Of a DNA stretch of 64,000 bases, positions 1 through 10,983 are shown piece by piece (the first letter of the stretch is position 1; each line of letters begins with the position of its first letter). Location of the stretch: assembly GCA_035048495.1 (NCBI GenBank), contig CM068548.1:14931464-14995463 (forward strand), read 5' to 3'. The translations under genes and the position numbers were made by a program. Below the pieces are notes generated by a model, which saw nothing but the letters and a program-made list of their open reading frames with translations, was not told where the DNA came from and did no database searches. This DNA is from Euptelea pleiosperma. Taxonomy: Eukaryota > Streptophyta > Magnoliopsida > Ranunculales > Eupteleaceae.

Positions 1-267
1 AAAATTATCTACTTTTGGTACTATTTAACTATGCTATATTCCATTATTTATTTCCAAAAATTAAGAAAAAATAAAAGAGCATAGAGACAAAAAATAAGAA
101 TCTGTTGCACAATGATAGAAGGTAACTTATTTAGGCTGGAGAAAACATGGAACTTCATCAACAACTGGGTACATGCCTTCAAAATACTTCCACAAGCCAC
201 AAGTATATTGAGCATGCCTTTGAAAGAGAAAAACGAAAACATGAAATCAAAAAGAGCCTAATAGTAC

Positions 268-3200
268 CTTTCATAGCCAAGACCTTCAAGAATAAGTGAC
301 ACAAACTCCCAAAACTTTATCGGTTCCATATTGGTGATAAAGTAGGCCTACACAAGCATCATGTTATAGCGAGTTTGTTAATATAAATGATGTCAAAAAA
401 CCTGGAATTGACCCAGAAAATGGTCTTCGTATTTGGAAGTTTGACTAAGCAAACTCAATAAAAAGCGTGAGTTTGCCTCTGAGAAGAAAACATTTAAACT
501 ATTTTACACAGAGACACCATGTTGATTGCCAGTGTCAGATGTGCATTAAATATTGGTGCTTCTAGGACACTGTGTCCATGACATAGCCAACTCAGAAATG
601 GTAACCTTTCCAATTTTAAACCAAATTATGAGTCCTCAATTTTTCATTTCTTTTCTTTGGGTTGGTGGTGAAAACAGATTCTGAACTCAGGTCTCTGTGG
701 ATCCTCAAAACTTTGATGTCCAAGAACTTATGTAGTTTAGATTATTCTTGCTAGTTACGCTATTTTAATAGATTACACGTATATAACTTTTATTTAACAT
801 TCTTAAAATTGCCAAGAGAACTAATGAAGACAGCTGTAGGCATTTACCCCTTTATTTGGATGTTGGAGTGTCTACATACTGGTGCTCAAGTCGTAATTGA
901 CACCGTGCCACCCCTGGAAAACATAATATCTTAGGTGCCCATTAGGTTGAACACAAGAAGGGTCCATCGATGACCTATGGTACATTTGGTGCGTGTGTAG
1001 GAAGAAGGAGCCACCATTCCAAGGCTCCTACCTAAGAAATATTATACCACACACGATACATGCACATGCATGAATGCAAACAAACAAACACACAATAACA
1101 AGAAAAAAAAGATTGTCTCCAGATCTGGATAACATATTCCAGGTGTGACCCATGGAATGGTGGATCCCACCCACTTCATGCACACACATAAAACAAGAAA
1201 AAGAAAAAACAGATCGTCTCCAAATCAGGATGATATATACTAGGTGGGACGCATGGAATGGCGGATTCCACCCACTTCACGCATGTCAGATGTACAGCTA
1301 CACCGTTGATGGACCATTCTTACTTACCCAATGGGAATCTTATGTTTTCTCCTTTTAGGTGGACTTGACACTTGAAGCCCAGCAAAAATGACTTAACTGG
1401 AGAGTTTTCCCAGAATGAATAAAACTTGAAAACAATAGAAACAAGTACCTGCCCTGCAGCTCTCTCAGCAACAACCCCTTCTGCAGCTAGAGCTTGCTCA
1501 GCACAGATATGGGCGTGAGCCACATTTTGAACGTATGTGAAATCATACATGTTATTGCCGTCACCAATAATGAACTGATGAAAAATAAAACAGAAAAAAT
1601 AAAAAATGAGCATTAAGTTCTACGAAAGAAAAGGAGCACACATCAACCACATAATGAATATAAAGTTGTTTAAAGGCAACAATGTGAAGCAATTAAGAAT
1701 TCAAATATAGGTGATGTAAATCTAGGGTAAATTAAAAATCTGACTATTGCATATGGTAATGAATGTCTAGAAATGGAATATGCTGGGATCCATCATTCGA
1801 TGGATCCCACCTAGGCAAACTTTTTGGGAAACATCAAACAGATTGGACGATTGTAAACATCTGATCTATTTCTTCATTTGAATTGGTAAAAGAATAGAAA
1901 ATGGTTGAGTCCACAAACTGGTTATTACCCCAAGATTTTTGTGGTCCATTTCTAGATAAAGTCACTCAAATAGAGGTGAGGTAAACAACACATGGTGTGA
2001 ATCAACGGGTTAGCCAAAACTATCTTATCTATTTGTCCAGTCTCTTCAATTTAGTTCTCATATTCTTAACTGCATCTGCATGCCCTATGCTCCTTAATGG
2101 ACATAATGAGGCTGAAGGCGATTATAGGGTCGGGCCATTGATAAGAATTTCAACTTGCTCTGACCAACAAAGAAAGATTTAAAATAATTAACTAAAGAAA
2201 GTATGCTAGAAGATGTAAACTAGCTGAAAGCCATAAGTAAAAAACAAGTGAGGAAAGCATGAATTTTTCAAAATAACTAAAACCGCCAGAAATGCATCCC
2301 TGAAGAGGACCAGAAGATAGAGCTGCGAAAAGAAGTTTCCCCTCTTCAATCTTGGGATTCAGTAAAACAAAAGAAACTTGTTCAATGGATTTCTGCAAAG
2401 GGCTTTTTTGTAGTACTTTAGGAATCGTACGTTCATGTTAACTCATTGAGTTTAAATTTTTTCACAGGTTCATTGAGTTGACAAGATGTACTCTCCCAAA
2501 TCTGAGAAACCAAACTGAAGAAAAACATTGATCCTGATATAAATAAGTGCAAGGTTTTCATAACAAATCATTATGAAAAACGGACATACAAATGAAGCAT
2601 GGTAGAAAACCAAAGATTGCATTAGTTAATAAAATGGGTTTGTTATTTTAAATATGTAGATGAAACTCAGAAGCATGTCCTAATATAGGCTACAAGAGAA
2701 GGTTTGGGAATCGTTTAACATGATCAATGTGCTTCAGGGAAAGGGTTGGATACCACAAAGATCAGCTTTTATCGTTGAAGAAATTTGGATATTGTACGAA
2801 ATAAGGACTCTTAAGTCTAATTTGTATGCAATCAAGCATATTTTATGAGAAGCATCCAACATTGCGGATTCTCCAGTCAGAAACGTCTTTCAATAGGGAC
2901 GATATATGATATGCATATTTTAAACATCATAGCTTGACACATGACACGTACAAATTGACTATTTCATGGGTCCCATTTGGGATATCCAAAAAACTACATC
3001 AGATCAGGTGGTTACTATCTTCTGATCACTGATCAGGTCTATTTTTGGCTTAGAAGATCTCCTACATGGGAAGCATCTAATGGTTTCCAGTATGTCATTT
3101 ATAGATTCAAGCTCTGGCTTTCCAATTTCAATGCCTTCGCTCCTCTACTGCAATCTTCTTTCCTTTTCATACAGAAAAGGTTCTTTCCTTTTCATCCAGA

Positions 3201-5579
3201 AAAGGTGTTACTCGTAACTAGTAAGAGGAAAAATGTGCTACAAGAGAAGGGTCAAGTGATCAAGACAGATTTCAACACATTATATAAAATAAAAAAACAC
3301 AGTCAAAATGCACTCTTACCTTAGACTTTCCAGCCCTTGCAGCAGTAACTAAAGATGGAACCAACAGCCTATCACCAGGACCAAAAATACTACTAGGACG
3401 TATACAACATGTTAGAAGCCCTTTCATACCATTTGACTTTATCACCAAAGCCTCTCCTTCAGCTTTAGTTGCTGAATATGAATCATTGTGCTGAAAAACA
3501 TTTGAAAACAAGAAAAGGCAAATCTCAGTAGACAAAAAGGAGGTGAGAATTGAGACCATAGTAGATAGTTGAATAAAGCATTACACAAACTGTCCAATAG
3601 GGGGAGAAAAATCACAGGTTTTAAGTTTCTCTCCAAATAAATGGCTCAAAAGAGAAGGGAAAAGTTATTTGTATCTTCAATACTCAACCATTTAATTTTA
3701 TGCTTACTTCCATAAACAAGAAAACATTATAACAAAAAATGAATTTAAAACTAATTTCATGTTTACTTTCACAAACAAGAAAACATTATAACTTAAAACA
3801 GATTTAAAACTAGTTTAATGGTTGAGGCTATTTAACCAAAAAACAAAAATCTTTCTCCATAATACTTAAAGAATGAGGAACTTTCATGTCAGGATGAGAG
3901 AACAGAACGAAGTCATCCTCCCAGCTCATGCTGTACATGTTGCATTCATTCAGGGTGACCAGGAGAGATCGTTTGATTGCTAGCCATCCAAGCTACACCC
4001 GCATCACATTCTTTTGAACTTCCAGAAAAATATGACTAATGGATGGGTTGGACATTTGTGTTTATCGGATCAAACTATTTTTGGCCTAAGAGAGACCCTA
4101 GAACAGACCATCGATTAGTGGGTCCCAACCCTGGATGTGCACGACATGTGCAACACAGGCAAGGACCGATTCTTCCCATCCTTCCATCCTGACTCAATTG
4201 TTTCTCTTAGAATATATTAGGAGAAAGGCATTGCTAACCAAAAACACGCTCATTTCAAAAGGAGATACCTTATTGCAGCTTCATACAACAATGGTTGAGC
4301 AAATATCTAAAGTATCTAACCATATAAGGATAATCTAAAGAAACAATGTAGATGCAGTCTAAACCTTATCTGGATATGGCATTGATTCATCCCCATTAAA
4401 TATTCCGTGAACCCCATCGAAGACCACACTGGGAGAGCTAGTACAGACAAGTCTCTTCACTTTGCACTCCATACAAGCATCAATAACATTCTTAGTTCCT
4501 GCAAACCACAGTGAAGTAGAACTGAAGATAAACATCAGAGAGTCCAAAGAACCCAAGAGCTTCTGAAGCATGTCATTGTTTGATCTTAGTACATGCTTCA
4601 CAGCCACCATACCTTACCTTCTACATTCACTGAATGGTGGAGCTGGTAATTGTTGATGGATGAATCTGGAGCAGCCATGTGGAAAACAGCCTCGGCCCCT
4701 TGGAATGCTGCAGAATGGAAAAATATGCATAAGAACATTACAGACTAAAGTAAGGGATTGAATTTCACTGGAATCAGCAAGTGTTAATGTGTGACTATAT
4801 TCATCTAAAACACTCAACTCAAGCATGAAAAGCCCATTTAAGTTTATATCATTTCAAGAAATGGAAATAGAGACTATAATTCTTTCTTGATCAATGAAGA
4901 CATTGTCTTAAAGGGAGAAAAGATTACAAAAATCCCCTATAACTACAAAATTGCCCTTATTCTCTAATATGTTAATGTGTGAACAACAGCGCATAGTTGG
5001 GATGAGGCTTATGATGATGATGGTATGAACTGTACATGCAGCAGCATATCATCTCCTACACACACCTAGGTTTGTAGTTTTTGGTTGAATGCTAAATTGA
5101 ACTGTTCATTGACTGAAACAATAGAGAAAGGTTTCTTCACTGGTCTGGACTTTAAATAAAATTAATACATTTTACAATACGGTGATCAATGAGCATAGAT
5201 GCAAACATAATACTAAGAAACACAATAACTTCATGTATTTTTCATATCTACTATGTATGCATCTTACCATAAATTCCAATAATCAAACCATGTAAGTAAA
5301 ACAATAAAACACAGGTGATCATGATTATTTGCAAGAGTGTCTATGACCTTTAAGCACTTGGGCCTTGTCTCGAAGATCCGCGGATACATAGTCAGCACTG
5401 CCACGCCGAAGAGCTTCCCCAAGGATACCCTCATCCTCACATGGTTCAAGCTTAATCGAAGGGCCCAAGTCAGCAATTCGAACCGACCATTTCTGAGATC
5501 GGATGAGCATCTCCACTAAATGTCGTGCTGCAAAACCCCTTCCCCCGGTCACAACACACCATCTCTCTTCCCCCGTCAT
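268..5579 (-). CDS. 3BETAHSD/D: Sterol-4alpha-carboxylate 3-dehydrogenase (3beta-HSD/D type), 3' part beyond window
   Basis: Oxidises and decarboxylates C4-carboxy sterol intermediates with NAD during removal of the C4 methyl groups (family knowledge; an ER enzyme). Six exons join in frame on the minus strand: 5579-5348, 4707-4618, 4498-4365, 3490-3320, 1574-1449 and 347-268, giving 277 residues so far. The N-terminus has the NAD-binding Rossmann motif TGGRGFAARHLV (residues 11-22), and the short-chain dehydrogenase catalytic pair YSATK lies at 157-161. The motif GDGNNMYDFTYVQNVAHAH in exon 5 and AYFITNMEPIKFW in exon 6 are typical of the 3beta-HSD family. Exon 6 ends in a donor (GTACT), so the protein continues past the left edge. 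Plant homologues often carry a C-terminal reticulon domain, which cannot be seen here. The ATG at 5579 is chosen because the Rossmann fold starts directly after it. Confidence 0.93.
1098..1285. repeat. Two-copy imperfect tandem duplication of about 95 bp
   Basis: In intron 5 of the sterol decarboxylase gene. The block that starts with a purine-rich ACAAGAAAA stretch and ends CCCACCCACTTCAYGCA occurs at about 1098-1184 and again at about 1192-1285, with roughly 15% differences. No terminal inverted repeats were seen. Confidence 0.6.
3695..3818. repeat. Two-copy tandem duplication of about 60 bp in an intron
   Basis: In the intron between exons 3 and 4 of the sterol decarboxylase gene. Both copies share CAAGAAAACATTATAAC and TTTAAAACTA blocks, spaced about 60 bp apart. 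Confidence 0.6.
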
Positions 5580-6440
5580 TCTTGGTTACAACCCTACTTT
5601 CCCTCTGCAAAACCATAATAGAGCAAAATTGATACTGGCCCACAACAATGCCTAATATAAGACACAGGTCTAAACAAAAAAACTAGAAAAATAACCCAAA
5701 TTTTTACATGAAAGAGTTATTCAAATAGTAGAAAAATTGGCATTTCAAAACAATCAACTTATAAAACCAATTACGCTCGAATTCCATACAGTTTCAGATA
5801 TCAAAATGGCTTGTTCCAATTGCCATTTTTGCAACAGAAGACAAAAATTATGACATTTTGAAAGCTTTCTTATGCAAAAAAGTTTAAGGAAAAAAAAGGT
5901 CCAAAGGCCTGTTCGAATCACAATTTTTGCACCAGAAAAAAGATGTTCTTTTATTTTTTTAATTTTTTGACGAACAACTTTACAATTCACAGTGTAATAT
6001 TCAAATTATACAGTGAATTAATTAGATTTCTTTCGAAAATCAATTAATATCAAAATTGTAAGTAAGATTTCTAACAAAGAAAAATCCATCCGATAGTAGA
6101 TTCATTGTAAAATTCAAATCTTCGATCAAAAAAATTTGTAAATTTTCAAATCAAATAATGCTTTAAGCCAAATCAAACAATGCTGAAATTTTCAGCAAAA
6201 TCCTACTAACCTTTCAATCTTCGCAGATCCTACTTGTAATCGATTATCAGATAATCTTAGCTGAAAAGCTTAAAAATCCATAGAAATCCTAAATTCTGCA
6301 GCGGAAGCAAAATGAAGCCCTCTAGGATTCCGAAGACTTATAAGAGAGAGAGAAGCTAACCTTTGCTACTCGTTCTTGTTTCTCCTTTTTACCACTACTG
6401 GATCTGAGACTCAGAGAGCGAGAGAGAGAATGAGCGAGAG
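5580..6440 (-). other. 5' UTR of the sterol decarboxylase gene with a UTR intron (predicted)
   Basis: Just upstream of the ATG a good acceptor (TTTTGCAG, ending at 5605) precedes a 25-base leader. A purine-rich stretch at about 6361-6440 ends in AAAG followed by a GTTAGC donor at 6360. The simplest reading is a non-coding first exon around 6361-6440 and an intron of about 755 bp in the 5' UTR. The intron is AT-rich. The transcription start is not determined. Confidence 0.5.
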
Positions 6441-7131
6441 AGGCAGAATAAGACGGAAAACTTGAAAAAGGGTGGTTTTGGTCATTTTTATCTAAGCTGA
6501 GGGGGATTTTGGTAATTTTAGTTTTCTCTTTTTTTATTAGGATTGAGATCGAGCTTCTTCCTTTTACTAGATGCATTTTGAATTTTGTAATGGGAGCGCA
6601 TATTCGCACACCCCATTCCCTGTGAGGGCGGACTCCTGGTAGGGAAACACCCAAAAGAAAATTCGAAAGGAAAGAAAAGGAAAGGAAAGGCCGAACCTTT
6701 AACCAGTTTTCTGGTTTGAGTCTTTCTCCAATTCGTTAACAATGGTGAAAGATCTTCTTCGCTGCAGGTGTAGAAAGTGAATTGAGATTGCAATTGCATA
6801 GAGATTACAGAGGTTCTTTGTAGAAATATATTTGAGAAAATCGGAGCTAGAGTTTTGCAGATAAATTACCGTTGTTGATGTAAAGCTCGTCGTCCTGACC
6901 TTTAGTTTTGTGTCGTCCTCACCTTTAGGGTTTCCCGATTGGGATACAAGTGAGGAGAAGGGTTTACGCCGCCATTGCAGAGAGGGAAGTCCGAAGCTCT
7001 CCCAGAATGCACATACTGTTAACGCTGGCAGATAGTGTACACGTCGGATGGGGCGTTTGGCAACACAAAAATAAATAACTTATAACTTTTATAAGCCAAA
7101 AAGTTAGGTCGGATGTGTTCCATATTTTAAG

Positions 7132-7521
7132 GGCTCAGGCTCCGGTTACCACCCTAAAATGACAGGCTCCGGTTAGAGGACACAACAGGAGACACGTGGC
7201 ACACTCTTAGAGGACTCTAACCATATGGATGTTTGTCCAATCCCTAAGTGGACCTACAACCGCAAATCAGCCTGATTAACGATTTATAGGCGTTAGATTT
7301 GACTTATTTTCATGGGTTAATCTCAACTGTGGGAATTTGAGCAGTATTTAAGGTACAAAGACCCTAGAAATCACTAATCAGATTGATTTTTGGTTTGTAG
7401 GTCCACCTAGGGATTGGCCAAACATCCATACGGTTAGAGTCCTCTAAGAGTGTGCCACGTGTGTCCTATTGTGTCCTGTAATCGGAGCTATCATTTTAGA
7501 GCGGTAACTAGAGCCCGACCC
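7132..7521. mobile_element. Family A foldback MITE, complete, with 9-bp target-site duplication
   Basis: The 390-bp element is flanked on both sides by TATTTTAAG (7123-7131 and 7522-7530), a 9-bp target-site duplication of the length usual for Mutator-type elements. Its two arms, about 170 bp each, are inverted complements around a loop of about 50 bp. Left end GGCTCAGGCTCCGGTTACC pairs with the right end read on the other strand, GGGTCGGGCTCTAGTTACC. Each arm contains the family core: CACGTGGCACACTCTTAGAGG, then a GGATGTTTG block, then CAGCCTGATTAR. No coding capacity. Confidence 0.85.
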
Positions 7522-7570
7522 TATTTTAAGAGTAGAACTTCTGTCACAGCATTGTGCCAGATGCTTCTGT

Positions 7571-7690
7571 CACAACGCACAATATGAGCCACGTGGCATA
7601 CTCTTAGTGGACTCTGATCGTATGAATGTTTGGCTAGTCCCTCGGGCGGACCTCTAAACCAAAAATCAGCATGATAGCATGATTGGTGAT
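7571..7690. mobile_element. Family A MITE, left-arm fragment
   Basis: Begins CACAATATGAGCCACGTGGC and follows the family A arm to the AAAAATCAGCATGAT block, then loses similarity. No second arm is present. Confidence 0.7.
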
Positions 7691-8596
7691 AGGCCATCTA
7701 TTCTTCTCATTTTCAATTTGTTTAAAAATGGTTCTTATCAATATTGGAGATTTGCTTTGCCTACTAATTGGATGCCAAGGGTACGTACCTACAAAAATAC
7801 TCCGACACTCAAGTAAGAGTATGACAATGAATTACAAATAAATTAGCTGGAGATCTGATGTGATGAGATTCAATTGATCATACTTTGCTCATGACCCTTA
7901 TTTATAGATTCAAAAGAAAGTCCAATCTTAAGAAGATTAAGATTCAAATGCAGACTTTATATTCATAAAATCCGTGTTGTACCAAAGAAATCTTTCTTCT
8001 TACCATGTTGTGTATGAATGCGTCTAACTCTAGAAGGACTAGAATGGGTATCATTTTGGGTGGGAAGTTTAAAATGTGGGTCAAAGGAAATTATCCTTGA
8101 AAATGTAAAAGAAAGAGCAATTCTTTGCTCAAAGTAATAAGATACATTTAATTGTAAAGGCAAATGAGAGAGACTTCCTTCCAAAGAAAAATTACAATTA
8201 TGAGTTCAGAACCTAAACTTTTCAAAATTACAAGAACACCCTTAAAGAATGCCCTAAATAAATAAGATAAATGATATTGCCTACTACCTTCGCCAAGTTG
8301 ACCAATATACCCTTCCATCTCATTTCCTTGATAAACCAGTGATTAGCCCCTTTTTCTTGTGTATTTTTAAAAGTGCTTTTAGCCACTTCCATGGTGCAAT
8401 GCACATGTAATCACTACAATTTATTTGATCTGTATTGGTAGGGGTGGAGCTCATGGCCCTCATGTTACATTGCTTCTATCATAACCCCAGGTACAAGGCT
8501 CCACCCTGAGAATTCAAGGGTATTTTTGTCATTTCACAAATTTAGAGAAGTACAATTTTTTTTTAAGAAAATGCCACGTGTCAGTCTAGCAACGAG

Positions 8597-10983
8597 TTAC
8601 GAAATGGCAAAGCCGGAGCTATCCCCGTTCCGTCGCTCTCCAAGGCTGGATCGCCGCGTTGAGACTTCACCGTTCCCCTCCCGCACACTCGATGCATGGG
8701 AGCGAGAAGACGACGTCGACGTCGACACGTCGGCATATCCATCTTTCAACGACGGCACCACTTGAATTCCTTTATTACCCTCTTGGGATCCCTCTACATG
8801 TATCTCCTCTATCCTCCTAATGGCTTCTTTCATGTCGAGCCGCTGCTCAGGATTGTGCTCGGCACAAGACGCGCCAATGTGGAGGAGCTGCACCATCTCA
8901 CTATGTGAGCTTTTCGAGTCTGCAATCTCTGGATCAAACAATTCGGCTTCTTTCTTCTCGGAAATTGTCAATAGCACCCATTGCACAACATCAGTACCAC
9001 CATTGCCATTGTTGAGATATTGAGTAGGGAATTTCCCTGTCAGGATTTCAAGAATGACAATTCCAAGGCAATACACATCACATTTCGGGGATACATGGCG
9101 GTATTGTATGGCTTCCGGGGCTTTGTAGGCGAACATGGCTTGGGTGGCTTGGGTGGGGTTCACCAATTGGCAGAAACCATAATCAGCAAGTAGTGGCTCA
9201 TAATCGGCGCCGAGAAAAATATTGCTAGACTTTAAATTTCCATGTGGAATATCATAGGAAGCAAGTTCGGTGTGGAGAAAGCCCATTCCTCGCGCAATCC
9301 CTTTAACGATCTTTAGACGGGCAGGCCAGTCGAGCTCTGCATGGCTAGGTCCTCGATCACCTGAAAAAAAGCGAAATTTACTCCATGGATAATCAAGATT
9401 AGTATGCTACAAACAAACAAACGACGTTATTTTCTGAGCGTCAAAACAGTACGGGAGAGGTCCGAATCCGTTATAATGGCCGTTATTTTCGTTACAACGG
9501 CCATTTTTTCCCTTAACGAACGTTATTTTCTGAGCGTCAAAACAGTATGTAATGTAACGGGGGAGGTCCGAATCCGTTATAATGGCCGTTATTTTCGTTA
9601 CATGGGCCGTTTTTTAAACCATGGATTCATGATAAATGATGACGATGATGATGATATCATACCATGCAAGAGATACAACAAGCTGCCCTTGGGAATGTAC
9701 TCAGAGACCATCAGCTTCTCCTCTTTCCGGAAATGGTAAGCCAACGGCGTCAGGATATTCCGGTGTCGGAGTCTCCCGAGCCTCCTCATCTCCACATCAA
9801 ACCCATCTTTCCCAACCCTATCCATATCTCTCATCCTCTTCACCACCACCGCCACCCCGCTCGACATCACCGCCTTATACGCAGAACCCAACCCACCATT
9901 CCCCAACACCTCCGCTGCCGCCTTCATCAAATCCTGTAACCCAAACACGCCTTTCTCGTCGTTCACGACCTCAAGATCCCCCATCACAGTACCGCCCTTA
10001 CCATTATGCGAGCTCTTCCGGCTTGATTCCAGCCCTTTCCGACTAGATTCCATCCCTATCCGGCTTGATTCCATCCCCTTCCGGCTAGACATTTGTTCAT
10101 CAAGATTCTCCCTTCCGAGCATGTCGAAATCCTCCCCCCTTCTCTTCATTACGACAACTGACGCCACCACGAGAGCAACAAGCACCAAAATCAATGTCGC
10201 CATTGCCAAAATCACCTTGGTGGGTTCAGAAGCCGGCGGCGGGGAAATATTGGAAACTCCCACCACTGATTGTTCATCAGATGCACACTCTGTTGTACCT
10301 AATTGTTTCCCACAAAGCCCGGAATTGCTCCCGAACGAACTCTCATTGAATTGTGATAAACTTCCTGGAATTTTCCCTTTCAAATTGTTGTTTGAAACAT
10401 TGAAAGAAGTTAAGATTGATTGTGTCATTGGTGGAATTTTCCCAGAAAATTTGTTGTTTTCAAGATGTAATTCAATAAGATGAGGCAGTTTCGCCAATGA
10501 GATCGGAATTTCGCCTGTGAAAGCATTGTTAGATAGCCATACCTTCTTCAAAGACGCCATTTTTGCAAAGTAATTAGATGGTATTTCGCCTGAAAAATTA
10601 TTCCCTGTTAAGTAAAAGGCTTTCAGAGCACCGAGACGATTGAATTCAGGAATCGGGCCTGAGAAATTGTTGTGTGTAAAACTAACGGTACGAAGAGCAT
10701 GGAGTTCCTGTAGGGACTGAGCATCAATTTTTCCTGAGAGACCCATTCGGCCTAATCGGAGACCTGTGATGATGCCTCTGAAACAGATTACTCCAACCCA
10801 TGGTTTTTTCCCAGAGCAAGGCTCCGAATCCGGGACCCATGAATCGAGCGTTGTAGCGTCGTTGAACGATTTCTTGAACTTGAGGAGAGTGTCGGAATCT
10901 GATACTGAAATTGCTGGAGGAGAGAGAAGAAAGAAAAGAAAGAAGAGAAGGGATTGCCGGATACGGTGAACAGCAGCAGCCAT
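8597..10983 (-). CDS. Leucine-rich repeat receptor-like kinase, pollen receptor kinase (PRK) type
   Basis: Two exons (10983-9663 and 9360-8597) encode 694 residues. Order: signal peptide 1-26, LRR N-terminal cap with a W-x9-C pair near 49-67, about five LRRs (77-205), membrane segment about 257-279, basic juxtamembrane with 8-residue repeats (299-323), kinase domain from about 345, and a Ser-rich tail. The glycine loop is GNGGLGSAYK (361-370) and the ATP-anchoring Lys is 382. The catalytic loop is HGNLKSSN (480-487), so the HRD Asp is replaced by Asn, and the DFG motif is DYG (500-502). These changes, the few LRRs and the length fit PRK-like LRR-III kinases, which bind small peptides or ROP-GEFs at the cell surface (family knowledge). 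It probably acts as an atypical kinase or scaffold. The single intron falls inside the kinase domain and holds a family B MITE. A paralogue name cannot be assigned. Confidence 0.92.
9414..9623. mobile_element. Family B MITE, rearranged copy in the receptor kinase intron
   Basis: A CGTTAT-rich block inside the 302-bp intron (9361-9662). The segment from ACGTTATTTTCTGAGCGTC to the GTTATTTTCGTTAC motif occurs twice (from about 9422 and from about 9526), so the copy is internally duplicated. It ends with GGGCCGTTTTTTAAACCATGG, the usual family B right end. Confidence 0.75.
10012..10089 (-). repeat. 24-bp tandem repeat encoding an (M/L)ESSRKG(M/L) juxtamembrane array
   Basis: About three and a half units of 24 bp within exon 1 of the receptor kinase. 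They encode repeats of the form ESSRxGM/L at residues 299-323, just inside the membrane segment. The repeat keeps the frame and adds Ser and Arg/Lys residues. Confidence 0.85.

Larger units (their letters stand above)
6441..8596. other. Intergenic spacer between two minus-strand genes
   Basis: Holds the probable promoter of the sterol decarboxylase gene (6441 to about 7050), a complete family A MITE (7132-7521) and a half copy (about 7571-7690). The rest, about 7700-8596, is AT-rich and shows no gene, RNA or clear repeat. Confidence 0.6.
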
